Source of the DNA: Prochlorococcus sp. HOT208_60m_808G21
GTDB taxonomy: Bacteria; Cyanobacteriota; Cyanobacteriia; PCC-6307; Cyanobiaceae
Direction: 5' to 3'
Assembly: GCA_002026015.1 (NCBI GenBank)
Contig: MWOY01000107.1
Coordinates: forward strand, 52,236-116,235
DNA length: 64,000 nt
Part shown: positions 55,801-64,000 of the stretch, one piece after another
How the letters are laid out: each line of letters opens with the position of its first letter
Numbering within the stretch: position 1 is the first letter of the stretch
Translations under genes and position numbers: made by a program
Notes under the pieces: generated by a model
Databases searched by the model: none
Seen by the model: only the letters and a program-made list of their open reading frames with translations
What the model was told of the DNA's origin: nothing

Positions 55801-56955
55801 ATGAAAAAAGTTATTATTCTGCATAGATATCTTGTTAACAAGGGAGGGGCTGAAAGGGTTGCTCTTGATGATCATAATTTACTTTTAGAGCTTGGTTATA
55901 GAAGCAAAATATTATGCTTATTTAGGTGCAAAAAAAGCTGGGAAGGGAATAATATTGAAAGTGTCCTTGAAAAAAAACCCAAAAATATATTTATAAAATT
56001 AATTGGAAATTTTAAAATAATTCTTAGAATTTTAGTCTATAAGCCAGAATATCTCTTAACTTCTTCTTCACCTTTAATAGGATTACTTTCAAAATTAATT
56101 GGTTCAAAAGTTATATATTTAGATCATCATCCAATAACGATGTCTCCTTTTGGAACTCTAAGATCCTTAAAAATATTAGAAAAAAAAATTAGTAAATATT
56201 ATCCTGAATCCTTTGATTTTAATAATTATAATTTAAGTAAAGACATAAATACTTTAATATCTCAATTCAAATTATATTTGAGTTACTTTTCTTATTCATT
56301 TTTTGATAAGGTGGTTGTATTATCAAATTATTCAAAATTAGAGAAAAGAAATTTATTAAATAAAGAATCATATATTTCTGTACCCTATTTTAATAAAAGT
56401 TTTGTTAATCTAGAATATATTAAGAAAGTAAAATTAAAGAAAAAATATATATTAAGTGTCTCTAGACTTCATGAAAATAAAAATATAGAAAATATAATTG
56501 AAGGATTTTTAGAATCAGACTTGAAAAATAATGGTTTTAAATTAATTATTGTTGGTGATGGTCCATTAAAAAATAAATTAAAAAAATCTATAAAAAATTC
56601 AGATAATATTGAATTAATAGGACAAGTATCAGATGATGCATTATTAAGTTTATATGCAGAAGCATATATGTTTGTTTCACTGCAATATGCAGATTATAAC
56701 CTCACTGCTATTGAAGCAATGTTAGCCAATTGTCAAATCGTAGTTCCTCACATCTTGTATCTAGGAAAATCCCAATATATAAATGATAAAAATATAAATT
56801 TCATAAAAGAAATTAGTTCTAAAGAAGAGCTTTCAGAAACTTTTAAAAAAATTGCTAAGTTATATATTGAAAATAAACCTTATGAAATCCTAAACTTAGA
56901 TTTTTATAATTATCTTTCATGCAAAGAAAGAAGAATAAAAGAACTATTATCGTAA
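55801..56955 (+). CDS. GT4-type glycosyltransferase
   Basis: A 384-residue GT-B protein beginning MKKVIILHRYLVNKGGAERV, the Gly-rich acceptor loop of the family. The C-terminal domain has ILSVSRLHENKNIENIIEGF, LIIVGDGPLKNKLKK, LIGQVSDDALLSLYAEAYMFV and TAIEAMLANCQIVVPHI, including the EX7E-like donor site with a substituted end. It follows the previous glycosyltransferase by 37 bases and is in the same operon. Both likely build an O-antigen or capsule-like polymer. Confidence 0.82.
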   Translation: MKKVIILHRYLVNKGGAERVALDDHNLLLELGYRSKILCLFRCKKSWEGNNIESVLEKKPKNIFIKLIGNFKIILRILVYKPEYLLTSSSPLIGLLSKLIGSKVIYLDHHPITMSPFGTLRSLKILEKKISKYYPESFDFNNYNLSKDINTLISQFKLYLSYFSYSFFDKVVVLSNYSKLEKRNLLNKESYISVPYFNKSFVNLEYIKKVKLKKKYILSVSRLHENKNIENIIEGFLESDLKNNGFKLIIVGDGPLKNKLKKSIKNSDNIELIGQVSDDALLSLYAEAYMFVSLQYADYNLTAIEAMLANCQIVVPHILYLGKSQYINDKNINFIKEISSKEELSETFKKIAKLYIENKPYEILNLDFYNYLSCKERRIKELLS

Positions 56956-56991
56956 ATTTTATTTATCAATAAAAAAATCCTATTAAATATT

Positions 56992-57280
56992 TTATAGAAG
57001 CCATTTAAAAAAATAATTTTTTAATAAATAAATTTTTTGTTTAGATAATTTTGAGTTTTCGCTAATAATAAATATAGGAAAATCATAAGGATTCAGATTT
57101 TCTATAAAATTTGTTAAATAAATTGGAGATAAAAAAATAATATTTTTTTTCATCGATTTCTGAAAATAAAAATCTTATCCATTGTTCCTCTAAAAATTTA
57201 TTATTATTTTCATTAATAAAAATTAATTTATAAATCTTATTTTTATTTAGAATTTTTGTTTTTTCTTTTTTAATAAGTAG
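56992..57280 (-). pseudogene. small ORF split by a frameshift at a poly-A run
   Basis: Directly after the aminotransferase stop, on the same strand, the frame stays open as KEKTKILNKNKIYKLIFINENNNKFLEEQWI... up to a run of eight A near 57145. Beyond it the original frame soon stops, but the next frame (ATG at 57153) continues for 53 residues as IIFLSPIYLTNFIENLNPYD and ends KNYFFKWLL. Joined across the A run the two halves read as one coherent protein of about 95 residues. No start codon is visible for the first half. It is a broken gene, a slippage-expressed gene or a base-call artefact. No family is recognised. Confidence 0.5.
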
Positions 57281-58417
57281 TTAATAAAAATTATCAATTT
57301 CTAAGATAACTTCTGATACATAATCAATTTCTTCATCAAGCAAACCTAATCCGGATGGTATATAAAATCCATATTCGCTTATATAGTTTGCATTCGAAAA
57401 TTCAGTTTTCTCATAATTATTTTTATTAAGTTTAAATTTTGATAGCACCGGTTGCTTATGTAATGGATAAAAAAATGGCCTTGATCCTATATTTTTTTTC
57501 TTTAAATTATTTATAATTACTTCTGCTTTTTCAATATTATTTTTCATAACAAGTCCGAATACCCAATATATATTCTCAGAATAAGATAATGATTTAAGTG
57601 GAAGATTAAAGTTTTTCAAATCGGTTAAATTTTTATGGTATCTTTGCCCAATTTGCCTTTTTCTTTTAACATTTTCATTTAACCTTTCTAATTGACCAAT
57701 GCCCAATGCCGCTTGAAGATTAGTCATCCTTAAATTCCATCCTATTTCGTTATGGAGAAATCTTTTTTTATTGTCAAAACATAAATTTCTTAATTTTAAA
57801 AGTCTATAATAAATTTCAGGTTCATTAGTAATTATCATACCTCCTTCCCCTGTAGTTATATGTTTATTTGGATAAAAACTAAAGGTACTAGCAATTCCAT
57901 GACTACCGCATAAGGTATCTTTGTAATTTAAGCCAATAGCTTCTGCGGTATCTTCTATTAAGAAAAGATTATTATCTTGACATATCTTTTTTAGAGGATC
58001 TAAATCAACAGCTAATCCATAAATATGAACTGCTAATATTGCCTTTGTTTTAGGTGTTATTTTTTCTTCTATTTTATTTATATTTATATTCCAACTATAA
58101 AAATCACAATCTATAAAAACTGGAATAGCACCGATTCTAAGAACATAATGCATACAGGAGATTATAGTAAAAGTTGGCATAATAACTTCATCACCAGCCT
58201 TTATGCCCAAAGACTCAAATGTAATATCAAGGGCAGCAGTTCCATTAGTAACTGCCACTCCAAATTTTTTATTATGCAATTCTGCAAATCTTTCTTCGAA
58301 ATTTTTAACATAAGCCCCTTCAGAAGATATCCAACCTGTATCCAAACAATCCATTACAAGTTTTTTTTCTAAGTCTCCAATTTTTGGAGTATTGACTGGA
58401 ATAAATTTATTATCCAT
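57281..58417 (-). CDS. DegT/DnrJ/EryC1/StrS aminotransferase
   Basis: PLP-dependent sugar aminotransferase of 378 residues from ATG 58417. It has FIPVNTPKIGDLEKKLVMDCLDTGWIS at the start, AVTNGTAALDI near residue 60, IEDTAEAIGLNY near 156, the PLP-lysine in TFSFYPNKHITTGEGGMIIT near 181 and NLRMTNLQAALGIGQLERL. It converts a keto-sugar nucleotide to an amino sugar, such as perosamine or a similar residue. Its ATG overlaps the methyltransferase stop by 8 bases, so the two are co-translated with the cupin gene upstream. The track start at 58435 is too long. Confidence 0.88.
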   Translation of the reverse strand: MDNKFIPVNTPKIGDLEKKLVMDCLDTGWISSEGAYVKNFEERFAELHNKKFGVAVTNGTAALDITFESLGIKAGDEVIMPTFTIISCMHYVLRIGAIPVFIDCDFYSWNININKIEEKITPKTKAILAVHIYGLAVDLDPLKKICQDNNLFLIEDTAEAIGLNYKDTLCGSHGIASTFSFYPNKHITTGEGGMIITNEPEIYYRLLKLRNLCFDNKKRFLHNEIGWNLRMTNLQAALGIGQLERLNENVKRKRQIGQRYHKNLTDLKNFNLPLKSLSYSENIYWVFGLVMKNNIEKAEVIINNLKKKNIGSRPFFYPLHKQPVLSKFKLNKNNYEKTEFSNANYISEYGFYIPSGLGLLDEEIDYVSEVILEIDNFY

Positions 58418-59165
58418 TTTTATAAACGAAAACAACTCCCCATGTTTTATTTGATGGAAATTTACCTGTTAACCATTCTTCATTAACTAAATTTTGAAAT
58501 CCATGTTTTTTTGCTATGGCATCTATTTCTGTAATGCTGAAATGTCGCATTAAATGCTTTTCTTCAAAAGTTTCATTAGAATTTAGATTTTTATCAAAAA
58601 TGAAAAACTTATAATTAACTTCTACTAGATTGTTTATGTAGTCAATTTTGGGAGTAGCAATTCTTGTTATTTCGTAATTTTCATTATTTATTTCTAATAC
58701 TCTTATGGAAGGCTCAATACTCATTACAGCAGGAGTAAACCATACATCAAAAATAAATAAACCTCCATCAGAAAGATTTGACTTTGTATTACAAAATAAA
58801 GAATCAAGTGAATCAATATCATTGATATAGCTAACAACATGAAATAAAGCAGTAATAACATTAAATTTTTTGTCACTTTGAAAATCAACTATATTTGTAC
58901 ATTCAAGTTCTAAACCTTCAAGTTTTGGAATCATTTGTAACATCTCGGCTGATATATCTATACCTTTCACCTTATAACCTAATTTAAGCATTTCCTGTAA
59001 ATGCCTTCCTGTCCCACATCCAAGTTCAAGAATATGATCTGTATTTGGTTTAAACCTCTTAATAAAATTATCGATATAGATAGCTTCACTATAACTATCC
59101 TTATTTTTATAAATAAGATTATAAAATTCCGATGATTTTTTAAATTGAGATTTTTTATTTCTCAT
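58410..59165 (-). CDS. class I SAM-dependent methyltransferase
   Basis: A 251-residue protein with motif I HILELGCGTGRHLQEMLKLG near residue 40, the acidic residue after strand 2 in VKGIDISAEML, and NVITALFHVVSYI as the motif II/III region, followed by a beta-rich C-terminus. It is the type seen in sugar or peptide biosynthetic clusters acting on a small molecule. It overlaps the aminotransferase by 8 bases and follows the cupin gene by 3, so all three form one operon. The methylated substrate is unknown. Confidence 0.82.
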   Translation of the reverse strand: MRNKKSQFKKSSEFYNLIYKNKDSYSEAIYIDNFIKRFKPNTDHILELGCGTGRHLQEMLKLGYKVKGIDISAEMLQMIPKLEGLELECTNIVDFQSDKKFNVITALFHVVSYINDIDSLDSLFCNTKSNLSDGGLFIFDVWFTPAVMSIEPSIRVLEINNENYEITRIATPKIDYINNLVEVNYKFFIFDKNLNSNETFEEKHLMRHFSITEIDAIAKKHGFQNLVNEEWLTGKFPSNKTWGVVFVYKNG

Positions 59166-59168
59166 AAC

Positions 59169-59564
59169 TTAAAATCTTGTTTTGTCCATTTCGCCATTAT
59201 ACGGACCCTGCTTCACTTCTATTATTTCACTTTGTTCTAACATTTCAAATCCATGTCCTCCAGAAGCAAGAAGGATGAAATCACCAGTATTAAGAATTGT
59301 ACTTTCTGTATAAACTTTTTCATTATCATAAAAATTTACCTTAACCTTACCCTTCTTAACAAAAAGAACTTCCTGGGTTAATGTAACTGATCTTTGAATT
59401 TTATTATGCATATGAGGTTGAATAATATAACCTTTTGGTCTATTCATATAACCCAATTGCTGAGAAAAATCATCAGGTGTCAAAAATTTTATCCCTTCAT
59501 CTTCAAATGATGATCTAAGAATGATTGCGTAAATTTCTTTTTTGTTCTTAATATATTCAATCAT
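59169..59564 (-). CDS. cupin-fold protein, WxcM/sugar-isomerase-like
   Basis: A 131-residue single-domain cupin. Motif 1 is IIQPHMHNKIQRSVTLTQEVLFVKKGKVKV and motif 2 is GDFILLASGGHGFEMLE, giving the metal-binding His-x-His...Glu...His set. Related small cupins in dTDP-sugar clusters are ketoisomerases, but others are of unknown activity. It heads the cupin-methyltransferase-aminotransferase operon. A modification of a nucleotide sugar is inferred from these neighbours. Confidence 0.7.
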   Translation of the reverse strand: MIEYIKNKKEIYAIILRSSFEDEGIKFLTPDDFSQQLGYMNRPKGYIIQPHMHNKIQRSVTLTQEVLFVKKGKVKVNFYDNEKVYTESTILNTGDFILLASGGHGFEMLEQSEIIEVKQGPYNGEMDKTRF

Positions 59565-59878
59565 TAAATCTCTAATTTGATCTATTTATAAAATTATAAA
59601 TTTAAGGAATTAATAAATTTAATTTAATAAAAAATTATTAATGTTTTGTTTCATCTCTAAAATATGTTATAGAAAGATTCATAAGTTTTCACACATTTTT
59701 AAAAATAGCTTTTTTTATAGCTCTTTTAATCTAGTGATTTATAATTTTGATTATTCTTATAAAGTTTAAGATCAGTTTTGTAATAATTAGAACGAACCAA
59801 AGTAGAAAATAATTATTGAATTAAAAATCCCATAAGAGATAAAATTTTTAAAGATTAAGTTTTCTCAAATTTTTCCAA
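59565..59878. other. intergenic region, probably divergent promoters
   Basis: About 314 AT-rich bases between the divergent cupin operon and the Nudix gene. I see no ORF remnant, repeat or RNA gene. Promoters for both sides must lie here, but none can be placed with confidence. Confidence 0.4.
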
Positions 59879-60373
59879 ATGTTTATTCCAGAAAAAGACT
59901 TTGCAGATTTAGTTGCAAAAACTCCACTTATTGCTCTTGATCTTTGTATCATCAAAAATAAGTGTATGTTATTGGGTAAAAGATTAAATAGTCCTGCAAA
60001 AAACACTTTTTTTGTTCCAGGAGGAAGAATACTAAAAAGGGAAAAAATCGATGTTGCAATAAAAAGAATATTGCAAGAAGAGCTTAATTTGAAATTTAAA
60101 AACAATCATTTTTCAATTAGCTTTATTGATGTTTTTGAACATTTTTACGATGATAATTTCCAGGGCAACAAAAATTATGACACTCATTATGTAACCCTCG
60201 CATATCTAATTAAAGATAAGGATCTTATTAAGGAGAATATTAATCCTATTAAGAATCAACAACATAAAGAATATATTTGGTATGACATAGATTCTAATGA
60301 AAACAAAAATTTAAATATTCATAATTACACTAAAAAGTATTTTGTGCACAAAAAGATTAAGTATTTTTCTTGA
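59879..60373 (+). CDS. Nudix hydrolase, GDP-mannose mannosyl hydrolase-like
   Basis: A 164-residue protein resembling WcaH/Gmm. It opens PEKDFADLVAKTPLIALDLCI, then LLGKRLNSPAKNTFFVPGGRI and RILQEELNL, which corresponds to the Nudix box in the reduced form of GDP-mannose hydrolases (the RExxEExGx core is altered). THYVTLAYLIK and QQHKEYIWYD follow, matching the family. It hydrolyses GDP-hexoses, adjusting nucleotide-sugar pools for surface glycans, by family analogy. Confidence 0.82.
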   Translation: MFIPEKDFADLVAKTPLIALDLCIIKNKCMLLGKRLNSPAKNTFFVPGGRILKREKIDVAIKRILQEELNLKFKNNHFSISFIDVFEHFYDDNFQGNKNYDTHYVTLAYLIKDKDLIKENINPIKNQQHKEYIWYDIDSNENKNLNIHNYTKKYFVHKKIKYFS

Positions 60374-60565
60374 AGTTTAAAGATTTTTATAAATAAAATT
60401 CATATTAAACTTTTTAATTATCGTTAATTAATTAAATTCAAAGAAGAAAAAAGAGATTTAATAAAAAGATGTATTTAGAGCATATATAAAAGTAGCTATT
60501 TTTCTTCTTTAATTAGATATAGATTTTCAGTAGCTATTTTGAATATTAAGTTATATGATTAAAAT

Positions 60566-60729
60566 TTAATTAAAAGTTTCAGTATCATATTCAAATGGAT
60601 GAACTTCCATAAAAATTGCTTCTATTTTTTAAGCCATTCTTTTTACCCATAAAATAAATCAAATTCACTACCTTTAATATCAATTTTCGAGAAATCTATT
60701 GATTTATTTATAGAAAGCAGTTTATTTTA
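60566..60729 (-). pseudogene. C-terminal remnant of an FkbM-type methyltransferase
   Basis: On the minus strand the frame reads SINKSIDFSKIDIKGSEFDLFYG and then a stop. That is the FkbM signature, I-x-KID-x-x-G-x-E-x-x-x-x-x-G. About 35 bases further, in another frame, it continues IEAIFMEVHPFEYDTETFN and stops, matching the strand that follows in FkbM proteins (xxxxMEVHP). The upstream part is lost. The remnant implies that a third FkbM gene once stood in this island. Confidence 0.6.
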
Positions 60730-60765
60730 TAGAATTGATTGACTCTAGAAATAAAATTTATAATT

Positions 60766-60797
60766 TAAAAGTCTCTTTAGATAAAAGTCTCTTTAGA
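60766..60797 (+). repeat. tandem 16-bp direct repeat
   Basis: TAAAAGTCTCTTTAGA occurs twice, back to back, 42 bases upstream of the DUF4956 gene. It may be two binding sites for a regulator of the downstream operon or a slippage duplication. Confidence 0.7.
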
Positions 60798-60839
60798 ATG
60801 ATAGTATAGGCTAAAGCCAGAAGTTTCAAATTAAACACG

Positions 60840-61469
60840 TTGTTGGGAATTTTTAATAGTTTAATCAGTATTTTTGCTCTTTTCTTACTAAGTATTTCTT
60901 TAAGAATTATTTTAGAGAAATGTGGCCAAAGCTGGATTAAGACTAAATCTCATACAGCTACCTTGACTTTATTGCCAGTTGTTACTTATGTAATAACGAG
61001 AGTTATTTCAGGGAATATAGCTCTATCACTTGGAATGGTTGGGGCCTTGTCAATTGTTAGGTTTAGAAATCCAGTAAGATCTCCTCTTGAATTAACTGTT
61101 TATTTTAATTCAATTGCCATGGGTATAGCATCCTCTTCCGATATTAGATATTTGTTCATACTAGTGTTTTCAATTTATATGATAACTTTTTTATTATTCT
61201 TAATTTCATATTTATCAAAGAAATATTTTAAGAAACAATTTTTTATTAATTCTTTTTCAGAAGGCGTTTCTCTTTGTACCCTTGAGATTGAAACTAATTC
61301 AAGTATTCAAGAAATAGAAAATTCAAGATTTCTTAAATCAATATCCTATTCAAGTGATAAAAACATAAAGTATCTCTTAGCATCAAGTGATTTTGAATTT
61401 TTAAAGAATTTTATTTTTAGTTTAAAAGATAATAAATATTTAGTAAATTTCCAACTAAATGAAGGATAG
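60840..61469 (+). CDS. DUF4956 membrane protein
   Basis: A 209-residue protein with three to four transmembrane helices and the signature SLGMVGALSIVRFRNPVRSPLELTVYFNSIAMGIA, the conserved core of DUF4956. A cytoplasmic C-terminal domain of about 70 residues follows. The start is TTG at 60840 or the next codon. It is followed 6 bases later by a CotH-like gene and then a VTC-domain gene, a grouping known from other bacteria. Members are proposed to work with VTC-type polyphosphate polymerases, but the function is not established. Confidence 0.82.
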   Translation: MLGIFNSLISIFALFLLSISLRIILEKCGQSWIKTKSHTATLTLLPVVTYVITRVISGNIALSLGMVGALSIVRFRNPVRSPLELTVYFNSIAMGIASSSDIRYLFILVFSIYMITFLLFLISYLSKKYFKKQFFINSFSEGVSLCTLEIETNSSIQEIENSRFLKSISYSSDKNIKYLLASSDFEFLKNFIFSLKDNKYLVNFQLNEG

Positions 61470-61475
61470 TTATCT

Positions 61476-63686
61476 TTGAAAAAGTTCTTATTAACCTTAA
61501 TAATTACTTTTTTTTATGGGACTTATTCGAAAAATTTATTAGCTTCTTGTGATTTTAAGACAGGTAATTATATAGATCAATTATCATTGCCAAATTCTAT
61601 TAAAAGAATAGATATAAAAGTACATGAGCCAAGAAGATATTTTATTAATTCCTACAGGATTTTATCTACTCCAAGTTCAAGTATCAAGAAAAAATTTAAA
61701 AAAAAATTTAAAGCGGATGTTAATGTCAAGTTTGATTTTGGTTCTTGTTCTTACAAAGGGAAAATATGGCAAAATGGAGATTATAAAGATCATATAAAAC
61801 TAGTTGAAGGTGGACAAATTTCAAAATCTTTAAATGTAAAACTTGAAGAAGGAAATATCTTAAACGCTACAAAATTTAAACTGTTTATACCTGAAACAAG
61901 AAATAATTATAATGAGATCCTTGGAGCATTAATTGTTAAAAGTCTAGGTTTTATATCGCCTGAGACTTTTGAAGTTAAAGTAAATACAAATAATTATGAA
62001 TCTAAAATGATTTTCCAAGAAGATTCTCAAAAAGAATTATTAGAAAGAAATTCAAGAAGGGAAGGACCAATATTTGAAGGAGATGAAACAATTTTATGGG
62101 GTCAGGAAAAGGGAAAAGTTGGAGGAGGTTTTAAAGGAGAACTTGAGAAATTAGCATTATCTAGATTAATTAATTATAAATGGTTCCTGAGAGGTGAAAG
62201 CTCTCAATCAATTACTTTATCTGCATTTTCTAAACTTCAAGATGCATATTTGGAAAGGTCACATGATAAAGATATGTACTATTATGTAAACCCAAATAAA
62301 AAAAATGATATTTTTGCTTATTACCGATTTTCATTACTTGCTATGAACGGCTTACATGGTTTAAGGCCTCATAATATGAAGTTTTACTTTAACAGTTTTG
62401 AAAATAAATTTGAACCTATATATTATGACGGGAGCATAGATTTAAATAATCCTAAAAATGAAAAAATATTAATTTCTAATTTAGAAAATATAATATTAGA
62501 TCAAAATTATGAATATCCAAGCATTATTTTAAATGATAAAGTAAATTATATTGATATCATTAAGAGTCAATTTAGGAAAAGAGTTTTAGAATATGATAAA
62601 AAATTAGATAATTTTACAAATGAAAGTATTAATAATTTTTTATCTAATTCAAAATATGTAAGGAGAAAATTGAAAGAAATAAAACCCAAAATTATACCTA
62701 AAAAAGATTATAGATTTTTATTTTTAAAAGAGAATTCTAAATTAAAAGCTGAAAAAAATATTATTAAAAATTTCAATATAGATAATAATAAAGTAAATTT
62801 GATAATGGAAAATGAAAAAGAATTTACTACTGATATTAATACTATGAGTAAAATTATTAGCAGAAAAGAAATAGATAAAGAGAGATATGTTTTTCTTCCT
62901 GAAAAAAGCAAAATTGAACAAAATAACGAATTAATTAAAACAAAAATTCCAGAATTAAATTCTGAAATAATTCACCATAAATCATCAAAAGTAATATTCG
63001 AAAATGATAATTTTTTAAGAAAATTGATTATTCTTCAGAATTTTAAAGACCAATCAATATTAATAAATGGCGGTGAATTTAATAATTTACTTATAATAAT
63101 TAAAGACAATAATAACCTTTCAAAAAAAGATAAAAATCTTCAGAGGTTTAACAAAAGAGGTCTTACGGGGTGTCTAAATATTTATAAAGCTAATTTTGAA
63201 AATACCTCAATAAGGTTTGAAGGAGGCAAATGTGAGGATAGTGTAAATATTGTTTCTTCTAAAGGAAGTTTAGATAATGTTGTAATTAATAATGCTTTTC
63301 AAGATGCCTTAGATTTAGACTTTTCAGATATTTCTATAAACAAAATCTCTATAAAAAATGCTGGGAATGATTGTCTTGATTTAAGTTCAGGTAATTATTT
63401 AATAAAAAATGGAAATTTTGAAAATTGTTTTGATAAAGCTATTTCGGTTGGAGAGAAATCTTTATTAAAGTCGAAAGATATTAAGATTTTGAATTCTAAT
63501 ATTGGAGTTGCTGTAAAAGATTTATCTAAATTTGTAAATGGAGCGATCAATATACAAAATACTTCTAAATGTATTCAGGCATTTCAGAAAAAACAAGAAT
63601 TTGGAGGTGCTTATGTAGATCTAAATAATGTCAATTGTGTTGGTGATTATCAAGTCGATAAAAATTCAATAATCAACTTTAAATAA
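61476..63686 (+). CDS. CotH-like exported protein with a beta-helix-like C-terminus
   Basis: A 736-residue protein with a signal peptide (KKFLLTLIITFFYGTYS), an N-terminal CotH-like region (NATKFKLFIPETRNNYNEILGALIVKSLGF, SPETFEVKVN, LHGLRPHNMKFYFNSFENKFEPIYYDGS, where the last carries the usual kinase-like acidic end) and, after about residue 550, repeated short strands like a right-handed beta-helix (NIVSSKGSLDNVVINNAFQD, NKISIKNAGNDCLDLSSGN). The start is TTG at 61476 with an AAGGA ribosome site nine bases upstream. The substrate is unknown; spore-coat CotH proteins phosphorylate Ser residues. Confidence 0.75.
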   Translation: MKKFLLTLIITFFYGTYSKNLLASCDFKTGNYIDQLSLPNSIKRIDIKVHEPRRYFINSYRILSTPSSSIKKKFKKKFKADVNVKFDFGSCSYKGKIWQNGDYKDHIKLVEGGQISKSLNVKLEEGNILNATKFKLFIPETRNNYNEILGALIVKSLGFISPETFEVKVNTNNYESKMIFQEDSQKELLERNSRREGPIFEGDETILWGQEKGKVGGGFKGELEKLALSRLINYKWFLRGESSQSITLSAFSKLQDAYLERSHDKDMYYYVNPNKKNDIFAYYRFSLLAMNGLHGLRPHNMKFYFNSFENKFEPIYYDGSIDLNNPKNEKILISNLENIILDQNYEYPSIILNDKVNYIDIIKSQFRKRVLEYDKKLDNFTNESINNFLSNSKYVRRKLKEIKPKIIPKKDYRFLFLKENSKLKAEKNIIKNFNIDNNKVNLIMENEKEFTTDINTMSKIISRKEIDKERYVFLPEKSKIEQNNELIKTKIPELNSEIIHHKSSKVIFENDNFLRKLIILQNFKDQSILINGGEFNNLLIIIKDNNNLSKKDKNLQRFNKRGLTGCLNIYKANFENTSIRFEGGKCEDSVNIVSSKGSLDNVVINNAFQDALDLDFSDISINKISIKNAGNDCLDLSSGNYLIKNGNFENCFDKAISVGEKSLLKSKDIKILNSNIGVAVKDLSKFVNGAINIQNTSKCIQAFQKKQEFGGAYVDLNNVNCVGDYQVDKNSIINFK

Positions 63687-63687
63687 T

Positions 63688-64000
63688 ATGAGTTTTAGGA
63701 AAGAAAAAAAATTTAAGTTAAGTCGAAGTGAAATTAAATTATTAAAGTTTTCATTTTTTGAAAAAGGGATGAAAGTTTTATACCCAAAAAGAATAATAAA
63801 AAGTTGTTATTTTGATAATCTAAATCTTAAAATGTTCCATGATTCTGAAGAAGGTATTTTGCCAAGAAAGAAAATAAGATTGCGTTGGTATGGGGATCTT
63901 AAGGATTTAAATCAAGAAATTAAAATATCCTCTATTGAGGGTAGATTTAAAAAGGTTAATCAAATAAAAATCGACAACTTACATGATCTGAAAAAATATA
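63688..64000 (+). CDS. VTC-domain protein, 5' part only
   Basis: A frame opens at ATG 63688, one base after the CotH-like gene's stop, and runs open to the window end (104 codons). It reads FRKEKKFKLSRSEIKLL, VLYPKRIIKSCYFDNLNLKMFHDSEEG and LPRKKIRLRWYGD, which matches the VTC polyphosphate-polymerase domain: a basic RxExKF start, SxYFDN, and RxKxRLRxY nucleotide-binding strands. The C-terminal half is outside the window. It completes the DUF4956-CotH-VTC operon. Confidence 0.8.
   Translation, partial: MSFRKEKKFKLSRSEIKLLKFSFFEKGMKVLYPKRIIKSCYFDNLNLKMFHDSEEGILPRKKIRLRWYGDLKDLNQEIKISSIEGRFKKVNQIKIDNLHDLKKY

Noticed and set aside
1-64000. CRISPR arrays, insertion sequences, integrases, rRNA genes
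   Set aside because: I saw no regularly spaced repeats, transposase or recombinase motifs, or rRNA sequence; the only tandem repeats are the ffh minisatellite and the 16-bp pair.

Overview
This window looks like the chromosome of a high-light-adapted Prochlorococcus marinus (or a very close picocyanobacterial relative). The DNA is strongly AT-rich and genes are packed tightly, with many short overlaps. TTG and GTG starts are frequent. The gene set is cyanobacterial: an Ftn2/ZipN-type division protein, a small type II sigma factor, DUF3611 and TIGR03792-like proteins, LarB/CpmA, CobL and Ni-dependent superoxide dismutase. Strain-level identity is inference.

Region 1 (1-49200) is ordinary core chromosome. 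It holds the 3' end of hemW; panB; the SRP RNA; a division and cell-wall block (ftsZ, ftsQ, a small membrane protein, ddl); miaB; tRNA-His; an amidohydrolase/FAD-oxidase pair; folC and argD beside tRNA-Leu; murA; an rRNA/tRNA methyltransferase, lpdA and trpC; a nickel module (putative Ni permease, sodX, sodN); an FKBP isomerase; lnt; mnmA; the NAD(P)H-hydrate repair enzyme; a sigma factor; pdhA; ftn2; ffh, rpsP, phoH; a BI-1-like protein; era, trmD-ispF, a TIGR03792-like gene and larB; thiS, thiE, ribF; a DUF3611 protein, surE, pheS, nadK, cobL; ribD, ftsH, argF and lexA. Several genes too short for the ORF track are described: a coupled pair of micro-membrane proteins at 12699-12952 and two small ORFs at 36270-36636.

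Region 2 (about 49200-64000) is an accessory, island-like segment. GC falls further, intergenic gaps lengthen (about 900 bp at 51026-51932), gene remnants appear, and a tRNA-Ala gene sits inside. It encodes an outer-membrane beta-barrel protein, two FkbM-type methyltransferases, two GT4 glycosyltransferases, a DegT/DnrJ sugar aminotransferase with a SAM methyltransferase and a cupin protein, and a GDP-mannose-type Nudix hydrolase. This is the profile of a variable cell-surface polysaccharide locus. It ends in a DUF4956 / CotH-like / VTC-domain operon that runs off the window.

Points most worth a second look: trmD and ispF share one uninterrupted reading frame; sodX has no ATG/GTG/TTG upstream of its catalytic serine but has an ATC exactly where a TAATG overlap with sodN would be expected; argD begins 5 nt after the tRNA-Leu 3' end; the DUF4956-CotH-VTC operon; the micro-protein pair; and decayed genes in the island, including an FkbM remnant and an ORF split at a poly-A run.
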